Below are positions 37,727 to 46,596 of a stretch of DNA of 64,000 nucleotides, piece by piece; the first letter of the stretch is position 1; every line of letters starts with the position of its first letter. The notes under the pieces were generated by a model. It was not told where the DNA came from and made no database searches. It was given only the letters and a program-made list of their open reading frames with translations. This stretch comes from Alphaproteobacteria bacterium (GTDB taxonomy: Bacteria; Pseudomonadota; Alphaproteobacteria; CACIAM-22H2). Made by a program: the position numbers and the translations under genes. The stretch is from contig JAEULA010000071.1 of assembly GCA_016793165.1 (NCBI GenBank), positions 1 to 64,000 of the forward strand. The letters are read 5' to 3'.

Positions 37727-38632
37727 GTGAGCGACCCGCGTCCCCGTCCGACCTCGACGACCCTCGCGTTCGTTCTCGCGCCGTCGGGCGCGATCGCGAT
37801 CGGCGGCGTTCCCTATCTCGCGGTGGAGCTGTCGCGCAGCGGCGTCGACTCGCCGTCGCTGATGTTCTGGCGCTACCTCTTCGCGCTCGGCATGCTGCTT
37901 CCGCTCGCGCTCGCGCTGCGACAGCCGCTGGCGAGCGCATGGCGCAACGGTGGCAGGCCGCTGCTGCTGACGGCCTTCACGCTCGGGACGTTCCAGACCT
38001 TCTGCTACTTCCAGGCGGTCGAGCGCATGCCGACCTCGGTCGCCATCCTGCTCTTCTACGTCTATCCGCTGTTCACGCTCGCCGTGCAGCGCTGGTGGCA
38101 GGGGCGGCGCGCGCCGGTGATCACGCTCGCCGCCTGCCTGCTGATCGTGGCGGGCGCGGCGCTTATGGCGGTCGGCACGCTGCGGCTCGAGGGCGTGCGT
38201 GCGCTCGACTGGTTCTTTGCCGGGATCGTCCCGGTCTCCTACGGCGTCTACGTCATCGTGCTGGCGCGCTACACGCGCGTCATGCCCGCGTTGACCGGGG
38301 CGACCTTCATCCAGCTCGGCCTGTTCGGCGGCTACATCCTGGTCGCCGCGACGCTCGGCCTGAAGGTGCCGGCGGGCGCGGCGGATTGGGGGCGCGCCTT
38401 CGCGGTGGCCTCCATCGGGTCGGCGCTGCCGATGCTGGCGCTCGCCTACAGCCTGCCGCGCCTCGGCCCGGCCGGGTTCGGCATCATGTCGAGCCTCGAG
38501 CTCGTCACGGTTGTCGTGCTCGGTGTCTGGCTGCTGGGCGAGTCGCTGAGCACGAGCCAGTGGCTGGGCGTGGCCTGCGTGCTCGCGGGGATCCTGATCT
38601 ACCGGCCGCCGCGCGAGGCGCCGGCGGCCTGA
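37727..38632 (+). CDS. EamA/DMT family transporter
   Basis: 301 residues, ten membrane helices in two EamA repeats (AIAIGGVPYLAVELSR opens the first, GIVPVSYGVYVIVLARYTR the second). Family members export amino acids, sugars or metabolites. The GTG start is the only plausible one ahead of the first helix; the open frame before it is a shadow of the dadA-like gene. It follows that gene by 103 bp and may be co-transcribed. Confidence 0.85.
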   Translation: MSDPRPRPTSTTLAFVLAPSGAIAIGGVPYLAVELSRSGVDSPSLMFWRYLFALGMLLPLALALRQPLASAWRNGGRPLLLTAFTLGTFQTFCYFQAVERMPTSVAILLFYVYPLFTLAVQRWWQGRRAPVITLAACLLIVAGAALMAVGTLRLEGVRALDWFFAGIVPVSYGVYVIVLARYTRVMPALTGATFIQLGLFGGYILVAATLGLKVPAGAADWGRAFAVASIGSALPMLALAYSLPRLGPAGFGIMSSLELVTVVVLGVWLLGESLSTSQWLGVACVLAGILIYRPPREAPAA

Positions 38633-38642
38633 GCGCGCGCGC

Positions 38643-39551
38643 TCAGAGCGCGGTGTCCTGCTGGAAGCCGATGATGCCGCCGATCGAGGGCGGGGCCGCG
38701 ATCACGATCCGTCCGGCCGTGTCGCGCAGCACGCTCGCACCGGCCTTGCGCACGAAGGTCTCCGACTGGAAAAGGTGGCGCACGCCGAGCACCGGCCCGG
38801 CGATCCAGGGCAGCGTCGGCGGCTTCATGCCGAAGGTCCGCTCGATCGCCGCGGCGGTGCCGATGATCGCCTGGCCACGATCGGTGACGATCACGCGCAG
38901 GTCGCCGGTGGCGCGGAACGTGCGGCCGGTCAGCTTGCACCAACGCTGGGTGGCCTCGTCGATGTCCTCGACCGCGACCGCGACGGCGAGCAGGGACTGG
39001 ACGCCGTTGGCGTGCCTGAGCCAGCGGGGCTGCCAGATCGCCTCGGGCGTGTGGTGCTCGCAGAACTGGATGCGCCCCTCGGGCATCCGCTCGGGCGCGG
39101 CGCGGGTCACCGAGAAGCGGGCCTCCATCGGCTTGCCGTCCTCGCCCTCGACCATGCGCGCGAGGTGAACGACCGGCGGCGGATCGAACTCGCGCTGCGC
39201 GAGCCGTGCGTGGACCTTGGAGGATTCGGCGGTGCCGAAGCACACGAGGTGCGCGCCGGTGTAGCGCGCCATCGCCGCCTTGAGCCTCGCGGCATTGGGC
39301 GTGTCGCCGGTCGTCGTCAGGAACTCGAGATAGCCGCGCGAGAGCATCGCGGTGCGGTTCGCGGTGCCGGCCGACACGGGCGGCTGGTCGGGCGCCAAGC
39401 GATGCGACTGCTGCGAGAACGGCGTCAGCGTGAATCCGAGGCGCTCGAGATCGCGCTCCGCGATCGCCATGTCGGGGACGAAATGGGCGATGTGGTCGAG
39501 GACGAGTCCGCCCGGGTTCGGGCGCTGATGGTCGGCGGCGTCGTTGGTCAT
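38643..39551 (-). CDS. VOC/glyoxalase-like domain protein
   Basis: 302 residues with two VOC half-units: LDHIAHFVPDMAIAERDLE with GYLEFLTTTG, and QSLLAVAVAVEDIDEATQRW with GQAIIG. The layout matches glyoxalase-like proteins (Glyoxalase_3 type), metal-dependent lyases or dioxygenases of unknown substrate. The ATG overlaps the stop of the upstream methyltransferase gene (ATGA), so the pair is coupled. Confidence 0.75.
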   Translation of the reverse strand: MTNDAADHQRPNPGGLVLDHIAHFVPDMAIAERDLERLGFTLTPFSQQSHRLAPDQPPVSAGTANRTAMLSRGYLEFLTTTGDTPNAARLKAAMARYTGAHLVCFGTAESSKVHARLAQREFDPPPVVHLARMVEGEDGKPMEARFSVTRAAPERMPEGRIQFCEHHTPEAIWQPRWLRHANGVQSLLAVAVAVEDIDEATQRWCKLTGRTFRATGDLRVIVTDRGQAIIGTAAAIERTFGMKPPTLPWIAGPVLGVRHLFQSETFVRKAGASVLRDTAGRIVIAAPPSIGGIIGFQQDTAL

Positions 39552-40480
39552 GGCGAAAGCAGGGCCCAGGTGAGTTCGTGCTTGTTGTGGTGGAGATGCA
39601 TCAGGGTCGAGCCGGGTATGGCGGCGAAGGCGCGCGCCGACTCGTGGTCGGTCGCGCCCTGGAACTTGATCGTGCAGACCATGTTGCGTGCAAGGCCGGC
39701 GTCGCGCCAGCGCTGTACCAGCGCCAGCAGCCTTGCCGGGTAGCAGATCACGTCGCTGAACAGCCAGTCGACCGGGCCGATCGTCGCGGGCTCCAGGCCG
39801 AAGGCGCTCTCGGCGCGGATCTCGACGCCCGCCATCGCGGCGATGCGCGGCTCGAGCGGCGCCTTGTCCACCGCGATCACCCGTGCGCCGAGCCCGGCGA
39901 GCACCCAGGTCCAGCCGCCGGGCGAGGCGCCGAGATCGAGGCAGCGTTCGCCGGGCTGCGGCAGCCGGCCGATGCGGGTCAGCGCCTCCCACAGCTTCAG
40001 GTAGGCGCGGCTCGGCGGGCCTTCGCGATCCTCGACGAAGGTCACCTCGCCGTGGCGGAAGGGCGAGCTGCAGCGCGCCGCCGCCAGCATCACCTCCGGC
40101 TCCCACAGCGTCCAGGATCCCAGCGGCGCACTCGGCACGGCGGCCGGAAAGGGCAGCGGCTTGGGCTTGAGCGGCGGCAGCTTCGACTCGATCAGGCTGG
40201 CGCGCCGGAAATGCCCCGTCGGGTAGAGGGCCCAATTGCGCTGCACCGCGCGCAGCTGCCGGGCGCCGTCGCCGATCGAGGCGATCGGCAGGAACCGCGC
40301 GTCATGCCAGACATTCGCGGCCCAGGCGCAAGGACGGGCGGGCCCGCGCGTCACCACCAGCCGCTCGCGCACCGCCTCGATCGGGGCGTCGTCGAGCTCG
40401 ACACGCAGCTGCTCCATGAACCCGTCCGCGGCGAGATAGGCGGTCAGGGGGACGGGGGTTGATTCGCTCGCATCGTTCAC
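39548..40480 (-). CDS. RlmM-like SAM-dependent RNA methyltransferase (FtsJ fold)
   Basis: 310 residues. The catalytic tetrad of 2'-O-methyltransferases is visible: Lys in AYLKLWEAL, Asp within SDVICYP, Lys in CTIKFQG and Glu in HNKHELTW. SAM motif I is CLDLGASPGGWTW. An N-terminal RNA-binding part covers about 1-145. RlmM methylates C2498 of 23S rRNA in E. coli; the same target here is likely but not proven. First gene of the pair with the VOC protein. Confidence 0.85.
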   Translation of the reverse strand: MNDASESTPVPLTAYLAADGFMEQLRVELDDAPIEAVRERLVVTRGPARPCAWAANVWHDARFLPIASIGDGARQLRAVQRNWALYPTGHFRRASLIESKLPPLKPKPLPFPAAVPSAPLGSWTLWEPEVMLAAARCSSPFRHGEVTFVEDREGPPSRAYLKLWEALTRIGRLPQPGERCLDLGASPGGWTWVLAGLGARVIAVDKAPLEPRIAAMAGVEIRAESAFGLEPATIGPVDWLFSDVICYPARLLALVQRWRDAGLARNMVCTIKFQGATDHESARAFAAIPGSTLMHLHHNKHELTWALLSP

Positions 40481-40631
40481 GCGCCGAGGAGTACCGGTCC
40501 CGGCGCGCGATTGCTATCGATCGCAACGGGCGCGGATGGCGGGCGGAGTCACGGGGCGCCGGGCCACGCGCGGGCGGACCGACGGCGGCGCCACGCGATG
40601 CCGGCGGCGAACCCCGACCGCCGGCGGCGGT

Positions 40632-41426
40632 TCAGCGCGCGTCGAGGCTGGCTTCGGCGAGGGTAACGGGCCGGATGTCGCCGGCGATCTCGCGGATCAG
40701 CTTGTTGCGCAGGGCGTGGGCGAAGGCCACGAAGTCGTCGACCACGATGAGGAACGCGCCGGGCCCGCCGATCACCTGCTCGCGATAGAAATCGTCGAGC
40801 GGAGGCTCCTGGCGCGGGGCGACGAAGCCGGGAACCGGACGGTCGTTCATGATCACGAGGCCGTTCACGATCACGCCGCCGGCGAGCGCGTCGTCGCGCG
40901 CATGATGGACCGGCCGGCCCGAATTGTTCACGCCGTCGCCGGAGACGTCGATGACGCGCCGCTCGGCGACATGCGGGCAGTCGGCGAGCACGCGCACCGC
41001 GAAGTCGATCGCCGCGGAGATCGAGGTCCAACCCCAGAAGGCGCGTCGCGTCGCCATCAGGCGCTCGAAGAAGTCGCGCGCCGACGCCTCGTCGGTGATC
41101 ACCGACCACGGCACCTGCACCTGCTGGTGGTCGGCGCCGGACCACTCGATGAGCGTCACCGCGATTGCGCGATGCTTGCCGGCGCGGATCGCCTGCAGCA
41201 CGGCGGGATGCTCGAAGGCCTCGGCGTAGCCGCGCTTCTGCAGCTCGTATTCCTGGTCGTCGATCGAGCGCGAGACGTCGACCGCGAGCACGAGCTGGAG
41301 ATCGACCTCCGCCGATCGCGCCGGGGCCGCGAGGACCAGGCCGAGCGTGAGCAGGAAGAGACAGATCGCCGCGCCGAGGCCCATGGGGCGCGGCCGCGGC
41401 GGAGTGCGCACGAAACGATGGGCCAT
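40632..41426 (-). CDS. Exported DUF1194 / VWA-like protein
   Basis: 264 residues. A signal peptide (hydrophobic stretch GLGAAICLFLLTLGLVLA, cut near ARSAE) is followed by a von Willebrand factor A-like domain with the metal-site motif DVSRSID and VSGDGVNNSG, diagnostic of DUF1194. Periplasmic, function unknown. I start at 41426 because GGAGGG lies just before it; an ATG at 41441 would put this ribosome-binding site inside the coding region. Confidence 0.82.
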   Translation of the reverse strand: MAHRFVRTPPRPRPMGLGAAICLFLLTLGLVLAAPARSAEVDLQLVLAVDVSRSIDDQEYELQKRGYAEAFEHPAVLQAIRAGKHRAIAVTLIEWSGADHQQVQVPWSVITDEASARDFFERLMATRRAFWGWTSISAAIDFAVRVLADCPHVAERRVIDVSGDGVNNSGRPVHHARDDALAGGVIVNGLVIMNDRPVPGFVAPRQEPPLDDFYREQVIGGPGAFLIVVDDFVAFAHALRNKLIREIAGDIRPVTLAEASLDAR

Positions 41427-41480
41427 CAAGCCCTCCCGCAACGTCGATTCGCAGAACGAGCTTAGGTTAACGCCTGCAAC

Positions 41481-41495
41481 TTAAACGATGGTTAA
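41481..41495. promoter_or_regulatory. Perfect CtrA-type box (TTAA-N7-TTAA)
   Basis: TTAAACGATGGTTAA fits the alphaproteobacterial CtrA consensus exactly, with another TTAA at 41467-41470 and flanking C and G that make it symmetric. It lies between the DUF1194 gene (55 bp from its start) and the amidase gene (74 bp from its start), in an AT-rich island within very GC-rich DNA. Either or both may be cell-cycle controlled. Confidence 0.6.
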
Positions 41496-41568
41496 GTGGA
41501 CCTTGCCCGCGAGGCGGCGCAGCATCCCGTAATTCGCGCTGCGCCGCACAATTGCGAGGAGGCCGCCG

Positions 41569-42396
41569 ATGAAGTGCTCGCTCGTGCAGATGAACTCGAT
41601 CGACGACAAGGCGAAGAACATCGCCATGGCCCGCGCGCTGATCGAACAGGCCGTCGCCGAAGACCGGCCCGACTGGGTGCTGCTGCCGGAGACCTTCGAC
41701 TGGGCCGGCGGCACCTCGGCACAGCGCCTCGCCGCGGCCGAGATCGTGCCCGGCGGCCCGGCCTACCTGATGTGCCAGGAGATGGCCCGCACGCACCGGA
41801 TCTTCGTCCATGCCGGCTCGATCAACGAGAGGGTCGAAGGCGAGAACAAGGTCTACAACACCTCCGTCGTGTTCGACCGCGACGGGCGGCAGATCGCGCT
41901 GTACCGCAAGATCCATCTCTTCGACGTCACCACGCCGGACGGGGTGGAGTTCAAGGAGTCGAAGCACGTGAAGGCCGGCGACGCCGTGGTCACCTACGAC
42001 TGCGAGGGCGTCACGATCGGCGCGGCGATCTGCTACGACCTGCGCTTTCCCGAGCTGTTCCAGGCGCTGGCAACGAAGGGCGCGCAGGTGATCGCGCTGC
42101 CGGCCGCCTTCACGATGCAGACCGGCAAGGACCACTGGGAGGTCCTGGTGCGGGCGCGGGCGATCGAGACCGAGACCTACCTGGCCGCTGCCGGCCAGTG
42201 CGGGGCCTATACGCAAGGGAACGCGCAGCGCCAGACCTACGGCCATTCGATGATCGTCGATCCCTGGGGTCTCGTCGTCGCCCGGGCCTCGGATGGGCCG
42301 GGCGTGGTCACCTCGCGGATCGATCCGCGCAAGGTGCAGCAGGTGCGGGCGCAGATCCCGGTCCATCAGCACCGGCGGCTGCCGTTCGGCGCGTGA
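41569..42396 (+). CDS. Nitrilase-superfamily carbon-nitrogen hydrolase (Nit2-like amidase)
   Basis: 275 residues. The catalytic triad is Glu41 (LLPETFDW), Lys114 (YRKIHLFD) and Cys155 (GAAICYDLRFPEL). The pattern is nearest to the Nit1/Nit2 branch, which includes omega-amidase and deaminated-glutathione amidase. No signal peptide, so cytoplasmic. GAGGAGG precedes the ATG. A perfect CtrA-type box lies upstream. Confidence 0.88.
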   Translation: MKCSLVQMNSIDDKAKNIAMARALIEQAVAEDRPDWVLLPETFDWAGGTSAQRLAAAEIVPGGPAYLMCQEMARTHRIFVHAGSINERVEGENKVYNTSVVFDRDGRQIALYRKIHLFDVTTPDGVEFKESKHVKAGDAVVTYDCEGVTIGAAICYDLRFPELFQALATKGAQVIALPAAFTMQTGKDHWEVLVRARAIETETYLAAAGQCGAYTQGNAQRQTYGHSMIVDPWGLVVARASDGPGVVTSRIDPRKVQQVRAQIPVHQHRRLPFGA

Positions 42397-42729
42397 GCGA
42401 CCGCCATGGCCGGGCCGGAACCGTTCGGCCCTCCTGCGCCCCGCCTCGGGCTCGGGAGAGCCGATGTCGTCGGCGGGCACCGCCGACTCGTCGCGTCTGG
42501 TCGACGGCCGCGGTTACCATCCCGAGCCGTGTGAGCCTCGTCGCTGCGGCGGGTGATTGCAGCTGGTAGGCTGCTCGTATTCGCGATTGGTGGATCGGTC
42601 GCTGGGGGAGGGGACGGAAGTGACGGGGACGATGGCGGGGCCGGAGCGCTCAGGTCGAGCCGACACCCGGTGGCGGCGGGTGACGATCGCCCGGACGCGC
42701 CGCGACGGCACGATCGCCGAGGTGCGCGC
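42397..42729. other. Intergenic region before the binding-protein array
   Basis: 333 bp. After the amidase gene a GC hairpin (GGGCCG...CGGCCC, 42412-42431) without a T-run could be a weak terminator. The rest must hold the promoter for the array; I see no convincing -35/-10 pair. A short open frame at 42632-42733 is listed separately. Confidence 0.4.
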
Positions 42730-42733
42730 GTGA
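42632..42733 (+). CDS. Possible 33-residue leader peptide of the array
   Basis: MAGPERSGRADTRWRRVTIA and 13 more residues, Arg-rich, ending in IAEVRA. Its stop overlaps the GTG of the first binding-protein gene (GTGA), and the codons of its tail include GAGGTG, which gives that GTG its ribosome-binding site. The frame stays open upstream to in-frame GTG (42590) and TTG (42557) codons. No homology known; it could equally be a chance frame. Confidence 0.3.
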   Translation: MAGPERSGRADTRWRRVTIARTRRDGTIAEVRA

Positions 42734-43704
42734 GGCGTCGCCGGCTCGTCGCGACCTCGACCGCGATGCTGCTGGCGCCGGCCCTTGCATGCGCGCAGGG
42801 CCAGGCGGCGCGGCCTGTGCGGATCGGGTACCTGTCCGCCTTCGAGGCGCCCGATCGCGACGTCGACGCGCTGCGGGCGGGGCTGCGGACCTTCGGTCAT
42901 GTCGAGGGCGCGAGCTATACGCTCGAGATCCGCTATGCCGAGCGCCGTCTCGACCGTTTCGGCGCGCTGCTCGACGAGCTTCTCGCGACGGGAATCGCGG
43001 TCCTCGCGGTCGGCGGCGCGGCCTGGCAGGTCGCGTCGCGCGCCGGTCAGCGGGTTCCGGTCGTCTTCGCGATGAGCGGCGATCCGGTCGAAGCGGGAAT
43101 CATCGCGAGCTTGCCGCGACCCGGCGGCAACGTGACGGGGATTTCCTTCCTCGCGCTCGACCTGGTGCCCAAGCGCCTCTCGCTGCTCAAGGAGGCCGCT
43201 CCCGGGATCCGGCGCGTCGGCGTCGTCTCCAACCCGCAGCATGCCGGCGAGCGCAACGAGCGCCGCGTGACCGAGGAGGCGGCGCACGAACTCGGCATCG
43301 AGATCGTGTATCGGCAGATCCGCGACGAAGCCGACATCGTGCCGGCCCTTGCCGCGATCCGCGATGCCGGCTGCGACGGCCTCACCGCCTTTCCCGAAGC
43401 CCTCACCTCGGCCGCGGCGGCCCGGCTCGCGGACTTCGCGATCGAGAACGCCATGCCGTCGGTCTTCGGCTGGCGAAACTTCGCGGCTGCCGGCGGGCTG
43501 ATGAGCTACGGCCCGGTGCGCCACGACACCTATGCCCGCATGGGCTATTTCATCGATCGCATCCTGCGCGGCGCCAGGCCCGCCGACCTGCCGGCCGAGC
43601 TCCCGCGGTCGATCGAATTGGTCATCAACCAGCGTACCGCGCGGCGCCTGGACCTGACGATCCCGCACATCCTCGCCTCGCGCGCCGACGAGGTGATCGA
43701 ATGA
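42730..43704 (+). CDS. Substrate-binding protein 1 of 8 (ABC_sub_bind/COG2984)
   Basis: 324 residues. An Arg-rich signal peptide (VRRRRLVATSTAMLLAPALA, cut near CAQG) leads a periplasmic-binding-protein type 1 fold: RIGYLSAFEAPDR, SGDPVEAGI, PRPGGNVTGISF, and the C-terminus RADEVIE. Such proteins (Pfam ABC_sub_bind) resemble tryptophan/tyrosine-binding components, but ligands are mostly unknown. Only member with a GTG start and without the MIGRR opening. It has no partner permease in the window. Its stop overlaps the next start. Confidence 0.85.
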   Translation: MRRRRLVATSTAMLLAPALACAQGQAARPVRIGYLSAFEAPDRDVDALRAGLRTFGHVEGASYTLEIRYAERRLDRFGALLDELLATGIAVLAVGGAAWQVASRAGQRVPVVFAMSGDPVEAGIIASLPRPGGNVTGISFLALDLVPKRLSLLKEAAPGIRRVGVVSNPQHAGERNERRVTEEAAHELGIEIVYRQIRDEADIVPALAAIRDAGCDGLTAFPEALTSAAAARLADFAIENAMPSVFGWRNFAAAGGLMSYGPVRHDTYARMGYFIDRILRGARPADLPAELPRSIELVINQRTARRLDLTIPHILASRADEVIE

Positions 43705-44672
43705 TCGGGCGGCGCGCAGCGCTCGGTGCTGCCGCGGCGACGGCGTTCGTCGAATGGCGCGCGCGCGCTCAGGAGGCGGGACGCGTCTATCGGATCGGGC
43801 ATTTCGGCGTGACCGAACGCTCGGAGCAGCTTACGCGCGATCGGATCGTGCCGGAGCTCGAGACTCTGGGGTTCGTCCTGGGGCGCAACCTGGTCATCGA
43901 GGGACGCCACGGGTCGGCGGCCGAATTGCCGCGTCTCGCGCGCGAAATCCTTCTCGGACGGCCCGATGTCATCGTGGCGATCGGCGCCCAGGCCCTGCGC
44001 GCGATGAGCGACACGACGACGAGCGTGCCGATCGTGATGTTCGCCGACGATCCGGTCGCGATGGGCGTCGCGGCAAGCCTTGCGCGCCCCGGCGGCAACG
44101 TGACCGGGGTCGCCAACATGGTCGTCGACCTGCAGGCCAAGCGTCTCGACCTGCTGCGGGAGGCACTTCCGTCGATCACCCGCGTGGGCGCCCTGCTCAA
44201 GGCGATCTCCCCGACGCGCGCCAAACTCGAAGCCGAACTTGCCGCGTCGGCGGCCCGAGCCGGGCTCGCGCTGACGATCGCGTACGCCGACGATGCCGGC
44301 GACTTCCCCGCGGCCTTCGAGGTCCTGCGCGCGGCCGGCGTCCAGGCGACCGTGATCGGCCCGGACCCCCAGTTCTACGCGGCCGTCGACAGGCTGGTCG
44401 CGTTGGCCGGCGCGGCGCGCCTCGCCCTGAGTTGCGAGTGGCCCGACATGGCACGGGCGGGATGCCTGATCGGCTACGGGACGGATCAGCTCGCGATGCG
44501 CGCACGCCTCGCCCAGTACGTGGCGCGGATCCTGCGCGGCGCCAATGCCGGCGACCTGCCGATCGAGCAGCCGACGGTGTTCGAGCTTGTCCTGAACCTG
44601 CGCACCGCGCGGTCGCTCGGCGTCGCCGTGCCGCCCGCCCTGCTCGCGCGCGCCGACGAGGTGATCGAATGA
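43701..44672 (+). CDS. Substrate-binding protein 2 of 8 (ABC_sub_bind/COG2984)
   Basis: 323 residues. MIGRRAALGAAAATAF starts a twin-arginine-like signal peptide ending RARAQ. The lobes show ADDPVAMGVAASLARPGGN and NVTGVANM. Late in the protein CEWPDMARAGCLIGYGTD lines the expected ligand cleft and holds two cysteines not shared with the other seven. It ends LLARADEVIE. ATGA overlap with the preceding stop; GAGGTGATC seven bases upstream is its ribosome-binding site. Confidence 0.85.
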   Translation: MIGRRAALGAAAATAFVEWRARAQEAGRVYRIGHFGVTERSEQLTRDRIVPELETLGFVLGRNLVIEGRHGSAAELPRLAREILLGRPDVIVAIGAQALRAMSDTTTSVPIVMFADDPVAMGVAASLARPGGNVTGVANMVVDLQAKRLDLLREALPSITRVGALLKAISPTRAKLEAELAASAARAGLALTIAYADDAGDFPAAFEVLRAAGVQATVIGPDPQFYAAVDRLVALAGAARLALSCEWPDMARAGCLIGYGTDQLAMRARLAQYVARILRGANAGDLPIEQPTVFELVLNLRTARSLGVAVPPALLARADEVIE

Positions 44673-45625
44673 TCGGGCGGCGGGCCGGGATCCTTGGCAG
44701 CCTGCTCGCCGGCGTCGCGAGCGCGCAGGATGCGCGGCGGCCCGAGGTCGTGGTGCTCACGCCGTCGCAGCAGCAGTTCGACATCGACGCCTTTCGCGAC
44801 GAGCTGCGCGCGCTGGGGCGGGTCGACGGCGTGTCGATCGCCCTGGAGCTCTGGTCTGCGGATGGCGACCTTTCACGGCTGCCCGCCCTCGCGTCGGATG
44901 CGGCGGCCCGGCGGGTAGCGGTCATCGTCGCGGTGAACACGCCGGGAAGCGCCGCCGCGATCGCCGCGACGCGGAGCGTGCCGATCGTGATGGTGGCCGT
45001 CGGGGACCCGGTCGGGCTGGGATTTGTCGCGAGCCTGGCGCGGCCGGGCGGCAACGTCACCGGCATCTCGAACCTGTCGGTCGAGCTCTCCACCAAGCGG
45101 TTGCAGCTCCTGCACGAGGCCGTGCCCGCGGCCAAGCGGATCGCGGTGGTCTTCAATCCCGACGACCCGATCCACGCGGGACAGCGCGATGCGGTCGAGC
45201 AGGCGGCACGGGCGCTCGGGATCGCGACCGAAGCGGTCCCGATCCGACTGCCCGACGAGGCCGAGCCCGCCTTGACGCAGGCCGCCCGGCGCGGTGCCGG
45301 CGCGTTCATCCAGCTTGCCGGACAGGCCTTCACGGCGACGCCCGCGATCGCGGCGGCCGCCTTGCGGCTGAAGCTGCCGGCGATGCTCACCAATCGCCGA
45401 TCGATGGTCATCGGCGGGCTGCTGTCGTACTGGTCCGACGATCGCGACGAACCGCGCCGCGTCGCGGGCTATGTCGATCGCATCCTGCGCGGCGACCCGC
45501 CGGGGGATCTGCCGGTCGATCTGCCGACGCGCTTCGTCTTTGTCGTCAACATGAGGACCGCAGCCGCGATCGGTGCGACCATTCCGGCCGGCGTCCTCGC
45601 CCGTGCCGACGAGGTGATCGAATGA
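44669..45625 (+). CDS. Substrate-binding protein 3 of 8 (ABC_sub_bind/COG2984)
   Basis: 318 residues, the shortest member. The signal peptide MIGRRAGILGSLLAGVASA is cut before QDARR. Core motifs are VGDPVGLGFVASLARPGG, VTGISNLSVEL and VFNPDDP. The hinge loop LTNRRSMVIGGLLSYWSDDR replaces the usual GGL(I/M)SYG segment of the siblings, suggesting a different ligand. Ends ADEVIE. Coupled by ATGA overlap at both ends. Confidence 0.85.
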   Translation: MIGRRAGILGSLLAGVASAQDARRPEVVVLTPSQQQFDIDAFRDELRALGRVDGVSIALELWSADGDLSRLPALASDAAARRVAVIVAVNTPGSAAAIAATRSVPIVMVAVGDPVGLGFVASLARPGGNVTGISNLSVELSTKRLQLLHEAVPAAKRIAVVFNPDDPIHAGQRDAVEQAARALGIATEAVPIRLPDEAEPALTQAARRGAGAFIQLAGQAFTATPAIAAAALRLKLPAMLTNRRSMVIGGLLSYWSDDRDEPRRVAGYVDRILRGDPPGDLPVDLPTRFVFVVNMRTAAAIGATIPAGVLARADEVIE

Positions 45626-46596
45626 TCGGGCGGCGGCCGCTCCTCGCCGCGTCCGCGGCGATCGGGATGGGCGCCGATGCCGCGCGGGCGCAGGCGCCGC
45701 GCCCGCCGGGCCGGATCGGCTATCTGCATCCGCGCAGCGCGGATGCCGATGCGGCCACCGTGCAGATCCTGCGTCCGACCTGGCAGCGGCTCGGCTACGT
45801 CGAAGGCGACAGCTTCGTGCTGCGCGGCGCCGAGGGCGATCTCGCCCGGCTGCCGACGCTGGCGCGGGAGCTCGTCGCCGCCGGCGCCGGCGTCATCATC
45901 GCGGTCGGGCCGTCGGCCGTGCGCGCCGCGCGGCAGGCGGTCCCCGACACATCGATCGTGGCGATCGATCTGGAGACCGATCCCGTGCGCACGGGGCTGG
46001 CGCAGAGCTTCGCCCGCCCCGGTGGCTTGGTGACGGGACTGTTCGTGGACCAGCCGTCGCTGGCGACGAAATGGATCTCGCTGCTGCGCGAGGCCGTGCC
46101 GGGCACCGATCGCCTGGCCATCGTCTGGGATCCGACCACGACGCGCGACCAGCTCGAGCTCGCGGTCGAGGCGGCCGCGGCGATGCGCATCGGAACGAGC
46201 GTCTTTGAAGCGCGGAGCACGGCCGAGATCGACGGCGCCTTCGCGCGGATGGGATCGCCGCAGGGACTGGGGGTCGTGCAACTCGGCTCGCCGGGCTTTG
46301 CGGTCGTCGCGGCCCATTTCGCCGCGGCGGCGATCCGCCGTCGCCTGCCCACCATCTCGTTCCTGCGGCAATATGCGATGTTGGGTCTTCTCCTGACCTA
46401 CGGGCCGAGCCAGGAAAGCTATTTCCCGCGCGCCGTGGTCCTCGCCGATCGCATTCTGCGCGGCGAGCGGCCCGGCACACTGCCGATCGAGCGGCCGGAC
46501 CGCTTCGAGCTCGTCCTCAATGCAAAGACGGCCGCGGCCATCGGAGTCAGGTTTCCCGCCTCGCTGCAGGCCCAGAGCGACGAGGTGATCGAATGA
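45622..46596 (+). CDS. Substrate-binding protein 4 of 8 (ABC_sub_bind/COG2984)
   Basis: 324 residues. The signal peptide MIGRRPLLAASAAIGMGADA ends ARAQ. Core motifs are RIGYLHPRSADAD, LETDPVRTGLAQSFARPGG and LVTGLFVDQPS. Compared with its siblings it lacks the Asn of RPGGN (Leu instead). Ends QSDEVIE, the only Ser-for-Ala change in the tail. Coupled by ATGA overlap at both ends; the following gene is the only one whose product starts MRRRS. Confidence 0.85.
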   Translation: MIGRRPLLAASAAIGMGADAARAQAPRPPGRIGYLHPRSADADAATVQILRPTWQRLGYVEGDSFVLRGAEGDLARLPTLARELVAAGAGVIIAVGPSAVRAARQAVPDTSIVAIDLETDPVRTGLAQSFARPGGLVTGLFVDQPSLATKWISLLREAVPGTDRLAIVWDPTTTRDQLELAVEAAAAMRIGTSVFEARSTAEIDGAFARMGSPQGLGVVQLGSPGFAVVAAHFAAAAIRRRLPTISFLRQYAMLGLLLTYGPSQESYFPRAVVLADRILRGERPGTLPIERPDRFELVLNAKTAAAIGVRFPASLQAQSDEVIE

